From the NCBI RefSeq assembly GCF_029543125.1, contig NZ_JARQWW010000002.1, positions 124,001 through 188,000 of the forward strand: a DNA stretch of 64,000 nucleotides, in the 5' to 3' direction. This stretch comes from Caulobacter segnis. GTDB lineage: Bacteria > Pseudomonadota > Alphaproteobacteria > Caulobacterales > Caulobacteraceae. A program made the translations under genes and the position numbers. Under the pieces are notes generated by a model that was not told the DNA's origin, ran no database searches, and saw only the letters and a program-made list of their open reading frames with translations. Position 1 is the stretch's first letter. Each line of letters opens with the position of its first letter. Below, one piece after another: positions 8,730-16,765 of the stretch.

Positions 8730-9029
8730 ATGACCACCGAACTGATCCGCAAGCTGGCCATGGCCGGCGCCGTCGCGGCCGCCCTGGGCCTGTCGGCCTG
8801 CGGCAAGTCGGAGACTTCCGAAGGCGGCGAAAGCCATTCGGCCACGCAGCAGCCGGCCGGCACCACCACCGAGGAAGCCGCCGCCGCCGCCCGAGCCGCC
8901 GCCGAGGACGCCAGCACCGTGGCCGCGCCGTCGGACGCGCCCGCCGACGCCGCAGCCCCGGCCGATGCTCCGGCCACGGCTGAAAAGCCGGCGGAGGAGA
9001 AGCCTCACGCCGACGAAAAGGCTCACTAG
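8730..9029 (+). CDS. Small Ala/Pro/Glu-rich lipoprotein
   Basis: 99-residue predicted lipoprotein. The signal peptide ends in the lipobox LSAC, giving Cys24 as the lipidated residue. The mature part is low-complexity, made almost entirely of Ala, Pro, Glu, Asp and Thr with no aromatic residues after the signal, so it is probably an extended or disordered periplasmic tether. It lies 104 bases after motA on the same strand. The separation includes a potential promoter region, so co-transcription is uncertain. I recognise no family beyond the lipoprotein signal. Confidence 0.8.
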   Translation: MTTELIRKLAMAGAVAAALGLSACGKSETSEGGESHSATQQPAGTTTEEAAAAARAAAEDASTVAAPSDAPADAAAPADAPATAEKPAEEKPHADEKAH

Positions 9030-9043
9030 GCCTTCAAGCTAGA

Positions 9044-9187
9044 CTACAGGTCCTCGATACGCTCCAGGCGCGCGCGTCTGGAGCGCCTTTGCAATCGAAG
9101 CCAACGCCGCGCATGCGGCTCAATGCTCGGCCATGCGATCAGGGCGGCGAAGCCCAGCATGACCAAAATCGCCAGAGATAAGTTCAC
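9044..9187 (-). CDS. Unrecognised 47-residue single-pass membrane protein
   Basis: Short minus-strand frame from GTG 9187 to TAG 9044. The product starts with a hydrophobic helix of about 18 residues (MNLSLAILVMLGFAALIAW), followed by a strongly basic amphipathic tail (Arg-rich, ending ARLERIEDL). GGGAG lies six bases before the GTG, a good ribosome binding site. This topology, a single N-terminal helix with a cationic cytoplasmic tail, is common among bacterial membrane microproteins. It lies between and antisense to the lipoprotein and mnmC. There is no family match from memory, so the evidence is the RBS, the hydropathy and the clean stop. Confidence 0.5.
   Translation of the reverse strand: MNLSLAILVMLGFAALIAWPSIEPHARRWLRLQRRSRRARLERIEDL
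9060..9085. repeat. Perfect 8-bp inverted repeat, possible terminator
   Basis: CGCTCCAG at 9060-9067 pairs with CTGGAGCG at 9078-9085 around a GC-rich loop and is followed on the plus strand by CCTTTGC. It may end the lipoprotein transcript, although the T-run is weak. It lies inside the 3' end of the small membrane ORF on the other strand. Confidence 0.45.
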
Positions 9188-9307
9188 GTCCTACTCCCGC
9201 CCCTAAACAGGATTGCGGAGACGCTATCATGGTTAAGGGCGAATTCACCATGAATCCGTGACGCCATAGGCGTTTGCGGCGTCCGTAGTTTAAAAGCCGG
9301 GCGTGAA

Positions 9308-11092
9308 ATGACCGAAAAATCCGCTTCCTCTCCCCTATCCTGGCGCGACGACGGCCTGCCGGCCTCGCGGCTGTATGGCGACGTCTATTTCTCCAGCGAC
9401 GACGGGCTGGCCGAGACCGAGGCGGTGTTCCTGCAGGGCTGCGGCCTGCCCGACGGTTGGCGCGGCCGCGACCGGTTCGTAGTGGGGGAGCTGGGTTTCG
9501 GCACCGGGCTGAACATTGCCGCCCTGCTGGATCTGTGGCGGCGGGAGCGGCCGGCGGATGGGCGGTTGCACATCTTCTCCATCGAGGCGCACCCGATCAC
9601 GGCGGAGGAAGCCGCCCGCGCCCTGTCGCGCTGGCCGCGCATCGCCGAGGCGTCGCAGGCCCTGATCGACCGCTGGCCAGGCCAGGCGGCGGGCTTTCAT
9701 CGCGTGGAGCTGCCGGAGTTCAGGGCCGTGCTGGACTTGGCCGTCATGGACGCCGCGGCGGCGCTGGCGAGTTGGAGCGGCATGGCCGACGCCTGGTTCC
9801 TGGACGGCTTCTCCCCCGCCCTGAACCCCGCCATGTGGAGCGATGAGGTCCTGGCCCTGGTGGCGCAGCGGTCCGCCCCCGGCGCGCGAGCCGCGACCTT
9901 CACCGTGGCGGGACAGGTGCGGCGCGGCCTGACGGCGGCGGACTTCACGGTGGAGAAGAAGCCGGGCTATGGCCGCAAGCGCGAGCGGCTGGAGGCGTAT
10001 CTGCCAACGGGGATGGCCGAGGGCCGAAAGGCGCGCTCTCGCGTCGCGGTCATCGGCGGCGGGATCGCCGGCGCCTCGGCGGCGCAGGCTGTCCGGGCGC
10101 TGGGCGGCGAGGCGGTCATCGTCGATCCACGCGGTCTGGGCGGCGCGGCGTCTGGCAATCCGGCGGCTCTGGTCACGCCCCGGCTGGACGCCGGCGACGG
10201 CCCGGCGGGCCGCCTGTTCGCCCAGGCCATGCGGCGGGCGGCGGCGCTCTATGAGGCCATCCCCGGCGCGGTGATCGCCAAGGGCGTGCTGCAACTGGAG
10301 GCCAAGGAGAAGGACAGCCCGCGTTTCGACCGCATCGCCGCCTCCCCGCTGTTCGAGCCCAGTGCGATGACGCGGCTGGACGGCGATGCGACAGCGGCGG
10401 TGCTGGGCGAGGCGGAGGCGCCCGGCGCGCTGAGGCTGGAGGAGGCCTTGGTCATCCAGCCGGCCGCCGCCCTGGCGGCCTGGGCCGGGGAAGTCATCCA
10501 GACCGAGGTTTCGGCGTTGGAGCGATCCGGCGACGGCTGGCGGCTGCTGGACGCCGAGGGTGGAGAGATCCTGACGTCGGATGCGGTGATCCTGGCGGCG
10601 GGCATGGGGTGCCAAACCCTCCTGCCGGAGACGCCGTTGCAGCCGGTGCGGGGGCAGGCCAGCTTCACCGACGCGGTTCCGGCCCCAGCGGCGGCGGCCT
10701 TCGGCGGCTATGTGATCCCGACGCGAGAGGGCGGCGTGCTGTTCGGCGCCACCCACGACCGCGACGTGACGGACGAGGCGCGGCGCACCGAGGACGACGC
10801 CCGCAATCTGGCCGTCCTGGCCGCCCGCGCGCCGCGCCTGGCCGAGCGTCTGACCGGCGTGCCGCTGCAATCACGCGCCGCCGTCCGGGCGACCACGCCG
10901 GACCGACTGCCCTCCGCCGGAGCGGTGGGCGATGGGCTCTATCTTTTGACCGGCATGGGGTCGCGCGGGTTCTGCGCCGCGCCGCTGCTGGCTGAGCATC
11001 TGGCGGCGCTGATCGTCGGCGCGCCCTCGCCTTTGCCGCGCGAGCTGGCGGCGGCGGTCAACCCAGGGCGGTTCGCGGCGAGACGCCCGTAA
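9308..11092 (+). CDS. mnmC: Bifunctional tRNA wobble-uridine modification enzyme MnmC
   Basis: 594-residue fusion that completes 5-methylaminomethyl-(2-thio)uridine at tRNA position 34. The N-terminal MnmD methyltransferase (about 1-235) has the SAM loop GELGFGTGLNIAAL and the motif DAWFLDGFSPALNPAMW. The C-terminal MnmC1 oxidoreductase (about 245-590) removes the carboxymethyl group of cmnm5U; its FAD-binding Rossmann motif is VIGGGIAGASAAQA, and GMGSRGFCAAPL near the end is conserved. Length is slightly below the E. coli enzyme (about 670). It appears to be monocistronic; the 120 bases upstream are AT-richer than average. Confidence 0.93.
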   Translation: MTEKSASSPLSWRDDGLPASRLYGDVYFSSDDGLAETEAVFLQGCGLPDGWRGRDRFVVGELGFGTGLNIAALLDLWRRERPADGRLHIFSIEAHPITAEEAARALSRWPRIAEASQALIDRWPGQAAGFHRVELPEFRAVLDLAVMDAAAALASWSGMADAWFLDGFSPALNPAMWSDEVLALVAQRSAPGARAATFTVAGQVRRGLTAADFTVEKKPGYGRKRERLEAYLPTGMAEGRKARSRVAVIGGGIAGASAAQAVRALGGEAVIVDPRGLGGAASGNPAALVTPRLDAGDGPAGRLFAQAMRRAAALYEAIPGAVIAKGVLQLEAKEKDSPRFDRIAASPLFEPSAMTRLDGDATAAVLGEAEAPGALRLEEALVIQPAAALAAWAGEVIQTEVSALERSGDGWRLLDAEGGEILTSDAVILAAGMGCQTLLPETPLQPVRGQASFTDAVPAPAAAAFGGYVIPTREGGVLFGATHDRDVTDEARRTEDDARNLAVLAARAPRLAERLTGVPLQSRAAVRATTPDRLPSAGAVGDGLYLLTGMGSRGFCAAPLLAEHLAALIVGAPSPLPRELAAAVNPGRFAARRP

Positions 11093-11208
11093 CCCACTGA
11101 CGACACGCGATTTTGTCGCAGGCGTGAGGCGCGCGGTTAAGACAATGGTTGTTCTCCGTGCCCTATGGTGAGGCTCGATTCGATCACCGCCTTTCTGGGG
11201 TAAGGCCA

Positions 11209-11550
11209 ATGTCCGCGACGCCGCAAATCACCACCGACACCGTCAGCGCCATTCTGAAGGCCCTGACCGCGGAGATGGCCATCGCCTCCCAGTCGTGCTG
11301 CCACCTGGATGACGCCCTGGGCCGCATCCTGGAGGCCACGCCGCCGGAAGGCCGCATGGCGGTGATGCAGGAACTGCACACGGTGGACATGCTGGCCCAG
11401 CGGATCACCGCCATGGCCGACTTCACCCACAAGCTGTCCCAGACCCTGGGCCAGGACACCGGCCTGGACGTGAACGCCGCCCTGGCCACCATCACCCTGG
11501 GCGAGGTGGCCGAGCGGATGCGCGCCTCAATCGAGACCGCGGCGGCCTAG
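11209..11550 (+). CDS. Hypothetical helical protein
   Basis: 113-residue cytoplasmic protein with no recognised family. It has no signal peptide or membrane segment and is predicted to be mostly helical (VSAILKALTAEMAIASQ, ELHTVDMLAQRITAMADFTHKLSQTL). The Cys-Cys-His in its first third (QSCCHLDD) is noticeable but not a standard metal motif. The ATG at 11209 is preceded by GGGGTAAGG at a good distance, which favours it over the upstream in-frame TTG at 11149. It is flanked by mnmC and tRNA-Val with gaps on both sides, so it is probably its own unit. Confidence 0.7.
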   Translation: MSATPQITTDTVSAILKALTAEMAIASQSCCHLDDALGRILEATPPEGRMAVMQELHTVDMLAQRITAMADFTHKLSQTLGQDTGLDVNAALATITLGEVAERMRASIETAAA

Positions 11551-11641
11551 GGCGTCATCTGCCTTGTAGGGAGCGTGTGCTGAAGCCAGGGCCTATAGCG
11601 CCCTCGAGGCCAGCGTCAGCGGTCTTCTGCATAGGAGAGAA

Positions 11642-11716
11642 TGGTGGACGCGACAGGGATTGAACCTGTGACCCCCTCGATGTCAACGAGGTGCTCTCCC
11701 GCTGAGCTACGCGTCC
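11642..11716 (-). tRNA. tRNA-Val (GAC)
   Basis: 75-base cloverleaf on the minus strand, with CCA encoded. Acceptor stem GGACGCG pairs with CGCGTCC. The D arm is GCTC...GAGC. The anticodon stem CCTCG/CGAGG encloses loop TTGACAT, giving anticodon GAC. The T arm is ACAGG-TTCAATC-CCTGT. Confidence 0.97.
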
Positions 11717-11785
11717 GCCGGAGCAACCAAAAGGCTGCGGGAGGCGGGGGATATAGCCCCCGCCTTTTGTCGTGGCAAGCGTGTT

Positions 11786-12142
11786 TTAAGCCGCCATCAT
11801 CCGTTCGACCTCGCCCACGATTTCGCGCAGGTGGATCGGCTTGGACAGGACCTTGGCGCCAGCCGGCGTTCGGTCAGCGGCGGCCAGGGCCACGGCGGCG
11901 AAGCCGGTGATGAACATGATGCGCATGTCCGGCTGGCGGGCGGCGGCCTGGCGGGCGACCTCGATTCCGTCCATGCCGGGCATGACGATGTCGGTCAGCA
12001 GCAGGTCCCAGTTTTCGCCGAGATGGGTGACCGCCTCCTCGCCGTCGGCGCAGGCGGTGACTTCGTAGCCGGCGCGCTCCAGAGCGCGGGCGAGAAAGCC
12101 GCGCAGGGAGTCGTCGTCTTCGGCGAGCAGGATCTTGGGCAT
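11786..12142 (-). CDS. cpdR: Single-domain response regulator CpdR
   Basis: 118-residue receiver with no output domain. Acidic pocket Glu8-Asp9-Asp10, phospho-acceptor Asp51 in LLLTDIVMPGMDGIE, and switch Lys in KVLSKPIHLREIV. In Caulobacter, unphosphorylated CpdR goes to the cell pole, recruits ClpXP and primes degradation of substrates such as PdeA; phosphorylation through CckA-ChpT switches this off. The residues MFITGFAAVAL and the short Ala-rich C-terminus are hallmarks of CpdR rather than general CheY. It is divergent from the N-formylglutamate amidohydrolase, and a GATTC (GANTC-type, CcrM-methylatable) site lies just upstream of the start. Confidence 0.92.
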   Translation of the reverse strand: MPKILLAEDDDSLRGFLARALERAGYEVTACADGEEAVTHLGENWDLLLTDIVMPGMDGIEVARQAAARQPDMRIMFITGFAAVALAAADRTPAGAKVLSKPIHLREIVGEVERMMAA

Positions 12143-12265
12143 GGGTTTATGAGCTCGATGAGAGATTCGTAGGCTATTCTAGGCCACGGTCCGTAAATCG
12201 CCCATAAAGCCCGGCGGCTATCCACAGGCCTGCGACTCTTTAACCTTAACGGACGCGGACGAACC

Positions 12266-13159
12266 TTGAGCACGGCGCCCCTGACCGCAGACGAGAACGG
12301 GCCGCCCACGGCGCCGTTCGAGGTGCTGCGCGCGGGATCGCCGCCGCCGACGCCGGTTGTCTTCGCCTCGCCCCACTCCGGCCGGGTCTATCCGGACGAG
12401 ATGATGGCCGCCTCGGCCCTGGGGCCGCACGACATCCGGGTGTCCGAGGACGCCTTCGTGGACGAACTGATCGCCCCGGCTCCGGCCAAGGGCGCGGCGG
12501 TGATCCAGGCCACCTTCGCCCGGGCCTATGTGGACCTGAACCGCGAGGCCTGGGAGCTGGACCCCGGCATGTTCGAGGACGAACTGCCGGAATTCGCCCG
12601 CGGCCGATCGGCGCGCGTGGCGGCGGGCCTGGGCTCCATCGCCCGCGTGGTGGCGGAAGGCCGCGAAATCTATTCGCGCAAGCTGAGCTTCGCCGAGGCC
12701 AAGCGGCGGATCGAAACCGCTCACGGCCCGTATCACGACGCCCTGGGCCAACTGCTGGCCGAGGCGCGGGCGACACACGGGGTGGCGGTGCTGATCGACT
12801 GGCACTCCATGCCCTCGGCCGCCGCAGGGAGCCCTGTGAAGGGGGCCAAGCCTACCGACATCGTCCTGGGCGACCGGTACGGATCGTCCTGCGCGCCGGA
12901 GCTGACCCGCCTGGCGGAGAAGACGCTCATCGCCCTGGGCTACCGGGTGGCGCGCAACGCGCCCTATGCCGGCGGCTGGACCACCGAGCACTATGGCCGG
13001 CCGCACCTGCGGACCCATGCGCTGCAGATCGAGCTGAGTCGCGCGCTCTATATGGACGAGAAGACCCTGACGGCCACGGACGGGCTGAAACGCCTGCGTC
13101 GCGACATCGGCCGGCTGACGGAGGCCGTGGCGGCCACGGACTGGTCGAAACTGCGCTAA
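12266..13159 (+). CDS. N-formylglutamate amidohydrolase family protein
   Basis: 297-residue metal-dependent hydrolase of the FGase family, which removes formate from N-formylglutamate in histidine breakdown or acts on related N-acyl amino acids. Conserved features: VFASPHSGRVYP, ARAYVDLNREAWELDPGMF, VLIDWHSMPS and a late His/Glu block (WTTEHYGRP...ALQIELSRALYMDE). No other hut genes are nearby, so a role in histidine catabolism is not supported by context. The start is a TTG at 12266 because no ATG or GTG fits the conserved N-terminus; this is the weakest part of the call. It is divergent from cpdR. Confidence 0.85.
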   Translation: MSTAPLTADENGPPTAPFEVLRAGSPPPTPVVFASPHSGRVYPDEMMAASALGPHDIRVSEDAFVDELIAPAPAKGAAVIQATFARAYVDLNREAWELDPGMFEDELPEFARGRSARVAAGLGSIARVVAEGREIYSRKLSFAEAKRRIETAHGPYHDALGQLLAEARATHGVAVLIDWHSMPSAAAGSPVKGAKPTDIVLGDRYGSSCAPELTRLAEKTLIALGYRVARNAPYAGGWTTEHYGRPHLRTHALQIELSRALYMDEKTLTATDGLKRLRRDIGRLTEAVAATDWSKLR

Positions 13160-13205
13160 ACGCCGCAATTTCGCTGCTTATCGCCTCCAGGCTGGGCCTC
13201 AGACC

Positions 13206-13233
13206 AAAAAAAAGCGGCGCCAAACGGCGCCGC
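13206..13233 (-). terminator. Intrinsic terminator of the small RNA
   Basis: On the minus strand, stem GCGGCGCC, loop GTTT, then GGCGCCGC, followed directly by eight T residues (13206-13213). It is one of the strongest terminators in the window. Confidence 0.9.
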
Positions 13234-13287
13234 AGTTCATTAGGGAGGAAACGCCCAGGAAGGGCAGAGGCGACAGCGCCGCCTCAC
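13206..13287 (-). ncRNA. Small RNA of the alpha-r8 (suhB/MmgR) type
   Basis: About 82-base transcript predicted from a promoter and a terminator that bracket it exactly. Three stem-loops are visible in order: GAGGCG/CGCCTC, GCCC/GGGC, and a terminator hairpin GCGGCGCC/GGCGCCGC followed by eight T. Between loops two and three is the unpaired UUUCCUCCCU. That decamer, the three-hairpin architecture and the length of about 80 match the alphaproteobacterial alpha-r8 family (Rfam suhB; MmgR in Sinorhizobium, which limits polyhydroxybutyrate accumulation). The decamer could pair with Shine-Dalgarno sequences. Family membership rests on the motif and fold, not on a covariance search. Confidence 0.75.
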
Positions 13288-13294
13288 AAGGATG

Positions 13295-13323
13295 TTTATA
13301 GGGTGCGGCGCACAAAGCATCAA
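13295..13323 (-). promoter_or_regulatory. Housekeeping-type promoter of the small RNA
   Basis: On the minus strand, TTGATG (13318-13323) and TATAAA (13295-13300) are separated by exactly 17 bases. Transcription would start near 13287, just before the first hairpin of the RNA. Confidence 0.7.
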
Positions 13324-13628
13324 GCGCTTTTTTGCACTCGAATGCAGAAAATTCTTCGGACACTTTCAGAAACCCTTACGTATCAATGGGTATCTCTGCA
13401 GTTCCGTTCTCCCATTGGAATCCAAGGTTTTTGCTGCACCGCAGCATTTGCTCAAATCTGCAGCAGTCAACGGAAGAGCCTGAAAAATAAGCGCTTTCTC
13501 GATGACACCGGTGGCATTGCAATAGACAGCGCTGTCATGGCCTTGGGCGCTGCACTGGCGTATCTCCGCGCTTTCAGGTAGAAGCCCGCGCCTTCTCCCA
13601 ATCCGCGCTCCCGAAAGTCCGCACTCTT
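13324..13628. other. Gene-free AT-richer interval upstream of typA
   Basis: About 300 bases with lower GC than the surroundings. Frames that cross it have no codon bias or recognisable product. It must contain the typA promoter and any upstream sequence controlling the small RNA. I see no repeat or riboswitch. Confidence 0.5.
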
Positions 13629-15461
13629 ATGTCTATGCGAAACATCGCCATCATCGCGCACGTCGACCATGGCAAGACGACTCTGGTCGATCAGCTGCTT
13701 GCCCAGTCCGGCGTGTTCCGAGCCAACGAGGCGACGACCGAGCGCGCGATGGACTCCAATGACCAGGAGCGCGAGCGCGGCATCACCATCCTCGCCAAGT
13801 GCACGTCCGTCATGTGGAACGGCAAGGCCGGCGAGACCCGCATCAACATCATCGACACGCCCGGCCACGCCGACTTCGGCGGCGAGGTGGAGCGGATCCT
13901 GGGCATGGTGGACGGCTGCGTCATCCTGGTGGACGCCGAAGAGGGCGTCATGCCCCAGACCAAGTTCGTGCTGACCAAGGCGCTGAAGATGGGCCTGCGC
14001 CCGATCCTCTGCATCAACAAGGTCGACCGCCCGCACGCCGATCCGGACCGGGTCCACCTGGAGACGATCGACCTGTTCGAAGCCATCGGCGCTACGCCGG
14101 AGCAGCTCGACTTCCCGCACATCTACGCCTCGGGCCGCAACGGCTGGGCGACGATGGACCTGAACGAGAAGTCCGACACCCTCGCGCCGCTGTTCGACCT
14201 GATCGTCGACCACGTTCCGCCGCCGGCCGTGGCCGAGAACAAGGACAAGCCGTTCCGCATCCTGAACGTGCTGATCGAGAGCGATCCGTTCCTGGGCCGC
14301 ATCCTCACGGGCCGCATCGAGAGCGGCAAGGCCGTCCCCGGCATGGCCATCAAGGCCCTGGACCGCGACGGCAAGCAGATCGAGCAAGGCCGCATCACCA
14401 AGGTGCTGGCCTTCCGCGGCCTGAAGCGCCAGCCGCTGGACGAAGGCTCGGAAGCCGGCGACATCGTCGCCATCGCGGGCATGTCCAAGGCCACCGTGGC
14501 CGACACCCTGTGCGCCCTGGAAGTGATGGAGCCGCTGGACGCCCAGCCGATCGATCCGCCGACCATCTCCATGACCGTGGGCGTGAATGACAGCCCGCTG
14601 GCCGGCCGCGAAGGCGACAAGGTCCAAAGCCGCGTCATCCGCGACCGCCTGCTGAAGGAAGCCGAGGCCAACGTCGCCATCCGCGTGAGCGAGACCCCGG
14701 GCGCCGACGCCTATGAAGTCGCCGGCCGCGGCGAACTGCAGCTCGGCGTGCTGATCGAGAACATGCGCCGCGAAGGCTTCGAGCTGTCGATCTCGCGTCC
14801 GCGCGTGGTCTATCAGACCGGCGAGAACGGCGAGCGTCTGGAGCCGATCGAAGACGTGGTCATCGACGTGGACGACGAGTTCACCGGCGTGGTCATCGAG
14901 AAGCTGTCGACTCGCAAGGCCGAGCTGAAGGACATGGGTCCGTCGGGCGCCGGCAAGACCCGCATCCAGCTGGCCTGCCCGTCGCGTTCGCTGATCGGCT
15001 ACCAGGGCGAGTTCCTGACCGATACGCGTGGTTCGGGCGTGCTGAACCGCGTGTTCAGCCACTATGAGCCGTACAAGGGCCCGATCGAAGGCCGCCCGAA
15101 GGGCGTGCTGGTCTCCAACTCCGACGGCGACACGGCGGCTTACGCCCTGTGGAACCTGGAAGAGCGCGGCGTGATGTTCGTCGGCGCCGGCGAGAAGACC
15201 TATCTGGGCATGATCATCGGCGAGAACTCGCGTTCGGACGACCTGGACGTGAACCCGATCAAGGGCAAGCAGCTGACCAACGTCCGCGCCTCGGGCAAGG
15301 ACGAGGCCGTGCGCCTGACCCCGCCGCGCCGTCCGTCGCTGGAGCAGGCCATCGCCTATATCGAGAGCGATGAGCTGGTCGAGGTGACGCCGAAGTCGAT
15401 CCGCCTGCGCAAGCAGGTGCTGAACCCGTCCTTCCGCAAGCGTCGCGCCAAGGACGACTAA
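13629..15461 (+). CDS. typA: Ribosome-associated GTPase TypA/BipA
   Basis: 610-residue translational GTPase of the EF-G family that helps 50S assembly and growth under cold or other stress. G1 is IAHVDHGKTTLVD, switch II DTPGHADFGGEVERI, and G4 NKVD. The order GTPase, domain II, EF-G-like domains III and V, and the TypA-specific C-terminal domain (SGKDEAVRLTPPRRPSLEQA) is complete, and length is normal. It is transcribed alone, with a strong terminator five bases after the stop. The codon use is strongly biased, as in highly expressed genes. Confidence 0.97.
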   Translation: MSMRNIAIIAHVDHGKTTLVDQLLAQSGVFRANEATTERAMDSNDQERERGITILAKCTSVMWNGKAGETRINIIDTPGHADFGGEVERILGMVDGCVILVDAEEGVMPQTKFVLTKALKMGLRPILCINKVDRPHADPDRVHLETIDLFEAIGATPEQLDFPHIYASGRNGWATMDLNEKSDTLAPLFDLIVDHVPPPAVAENKDKPFRILNVLIESDPFLGRILTGRIESGKAVPGMAIKALDRDGKQIEQGRITKVLAFRGLKRQPLDEGSEAGDIVAIAGMSKATVADTLCALEVMEPLDAQPIDPPTISMTVGVNDSPLAGREGDKVQSRVIRDRLLKEAEANVAIRVSETPGADAYEVAGRGELQLGVLIENMRREGFELSISRPRVVYQTGENGERLEPIEDVVIDVDDEFTGVVIEKLSTRKAELKDMGPSGAGKTRIQLACPSRSLIGYQGEFLTDTRGSGVLNRVFSHYEPYKGPIEGRPKGVLVSNSDGDTAAYALWNLEERGVMFVGAGEKTYLGMIIGENSRSDDLDVNPIKGKQLTNVRASGKDEAVRLTPPRRPSLEQAIAYIESDELVEVTPKSIRLRKQVLNPSFRKRRAKDD

Positions 15462-15465
15462 GATC

Positions 15466-15495
15466 AAAGGCCCCGGCGAAAGCCGGGGCCTTTTT
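15466..15495 (+). terminator. Rho-independent terminator of typA
   Basis: Perfect stem AAGGCCCCGGC, GAAA tetraloop and GCCGGGGCCTT, followed by a T-run on the plus strand. It begins four bases after the typA stop. Confidence 0.95.
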
Positions 15496-15498
15496 CGT

Positions 15499-16668
15499 TC
15501 AGGCCATGGCCGGAGCGGGAGAGCGGCGCTCAAGCGCCACGCTCCACCAGGCGACCAGCAGGCCGGCCAGGGGAACCAGGGCCGAGACCCAGGTGACCGC
15601 GCCCAGGCCCGGGCCATGGTCGATCACCGTCCCGCCCAGCCAGGCGCCGAAGGCGTTGCCCAGGTTGAAGGCCCCGATGTTGAGGCTCGAGGCCAGGCTC
15701 TGGCCCGCCCCGCCCGCCTGCTCCAGCACCCGAAGCTGCAGGGGCGCGACCGTAGCGAAGGCGGCGATCCCGAACAGGCCGGTGAACAGCACGGCGGGAA
15801 TCTTGGCCTGGAAGGCGAAGGTCAGGGCGACCAGCATCACCGCCAGCAAGGCCAGCGTCCCCATCAGAGCCTGCATCAGCCGCTTGTCCGCCCAGCGGCC
15901 GCCCAGCAGATTGCCCACCGCCAGCCCGCCGCCGAACACCAGCAGGATCGGCGAGACAGCCGCCTCCGAGAAACCGGTGATGCGGGTCAGGATCGGCTGG
16001 ATGTAGGTGAAGACCGCGAACACGCCCGCGAAGCCCATCACGGTCATCAGCAGGCCAAGCAGGACCTGCGGCCGGGCGAGGACGGCGAATTCCTCCTTCA
16101 GCGGCCCGGGCTGGGGCTTTTCCTTGTCGGCGGGGACGAAGACCGCCAGCACCACGGCGGCGACCAGACCGATGGCGGCCACCGCCCAGAAGGTGGAGCG
16201 CCAGCCGAATTGCAGACCCAGCCAAGCGCCGAACGGCACGCCCATCAGGGTGGCGATGGTCAGGCCCGTGAACATGATCGAGATGGCCGAAGCCTTGCGT
16301 TCCGGCGGCACCAAACTGGTGGCCACCACCGCCCCGACGCCGAAGAAGGTGCCATGGGCCAGGGAGGTCAGGATCCGCGCGGCCATCAGCAGGCCGTAGG
16401 ACGGGGCGACCGCGCAGGCGATGTTGCCGAGGGTGAAGATGATCATCAGGGCGATCAGCACCGCCTTTCGCGGCATGCGGCGGGTGGCGATGGTCAGCAG
16501 CGGCGCGCCCAGGAAAACTCCGAAGGCGTAGCCGGAGATCAGCAGCCCTGCCTGCGAGATGCTGACGCCGAGGTCGGCGGAGACCTGCAGGAGCAGGCCC
16601 ATGATGACGAATTCAGTGACCCCGATGCCGAAGGCGCCGGCGGTCAGGGCGAAGAGAGCTATGGGCAC
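15499..16668 (-). CDS. MFS transporter, AraJ/YdhP-like
   Basis: 389-residue inner-membrane transporter with 12 hydrophobic segments. The N-terminus PIALFALTAGAFGIGVTEFVIMGLL is characteristic of the AraJ/PbuE/YdhP sugar or purine-analogue efflux branch, and RRMPRKAVL is the loop between TM2 and TM3. GGAGG lies six bases before the GTG at 16668, so I use that start rather than the TTG seven codons upstream. A LysR regulator is divergent 97 bases away and may control it, the usual arrangement for such pairs. The substrate is unknown. Confidence 0.88.
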   Translation of the reverse strand: MPIALFALTAGAFGIGVTEFVIMGLLLQVSADLGVSISQAGLLISGYAFGVFLGAPLLTIATRRMPRKAVLIALMIIFTLGNIACAVAPSYGLLMAARILTSLAHGTFFGVGAVVATSLVPPERKASAISIMFTGLTIATLMGVPFGAWLGLQFGWRSTFWAVAAIGLVAAVVLAVFVPADKEKPQPGPLKEEFAVLARPQVLLGLLMTVMGFAGVFAVFTYIQPILTRITGFSEAAVSPILLVFGGGLAVGNLLGGRWADKRLMQALMGTLALLAVMLVALTFAFQAKIPAVLFTGLFGIAAFATVAPLQLRVLEQAGGAGQSLASSLNIGAFNLGNAFGAWLGGTVIDHGPGLGAVTWVSALVPLAGLLVAWWSVALERRSPAPAMA

Positions 16669-16765
16669 GGCGGCCTCCTGAAACAGCAAGTCGAGCGCAG
16701 GTGGAGCCGTTGGTGTTTGTGAACTAGATTGCCGGTCGGAAAACCATCTGTGAGTTCAATTCACC

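Noticed and set aside
13303-13581. 92-codon plus-strand frame upstream of typA
   Set aside because: Begins inside the small-RNA promoter, poor codon bias, no homology recognised.
13467-15617. 716-codon minus-strand frame across typA
   Set aside because: Complementary shadow of typA; composition lacks hydrophobic periodicity and no family is recognisable.
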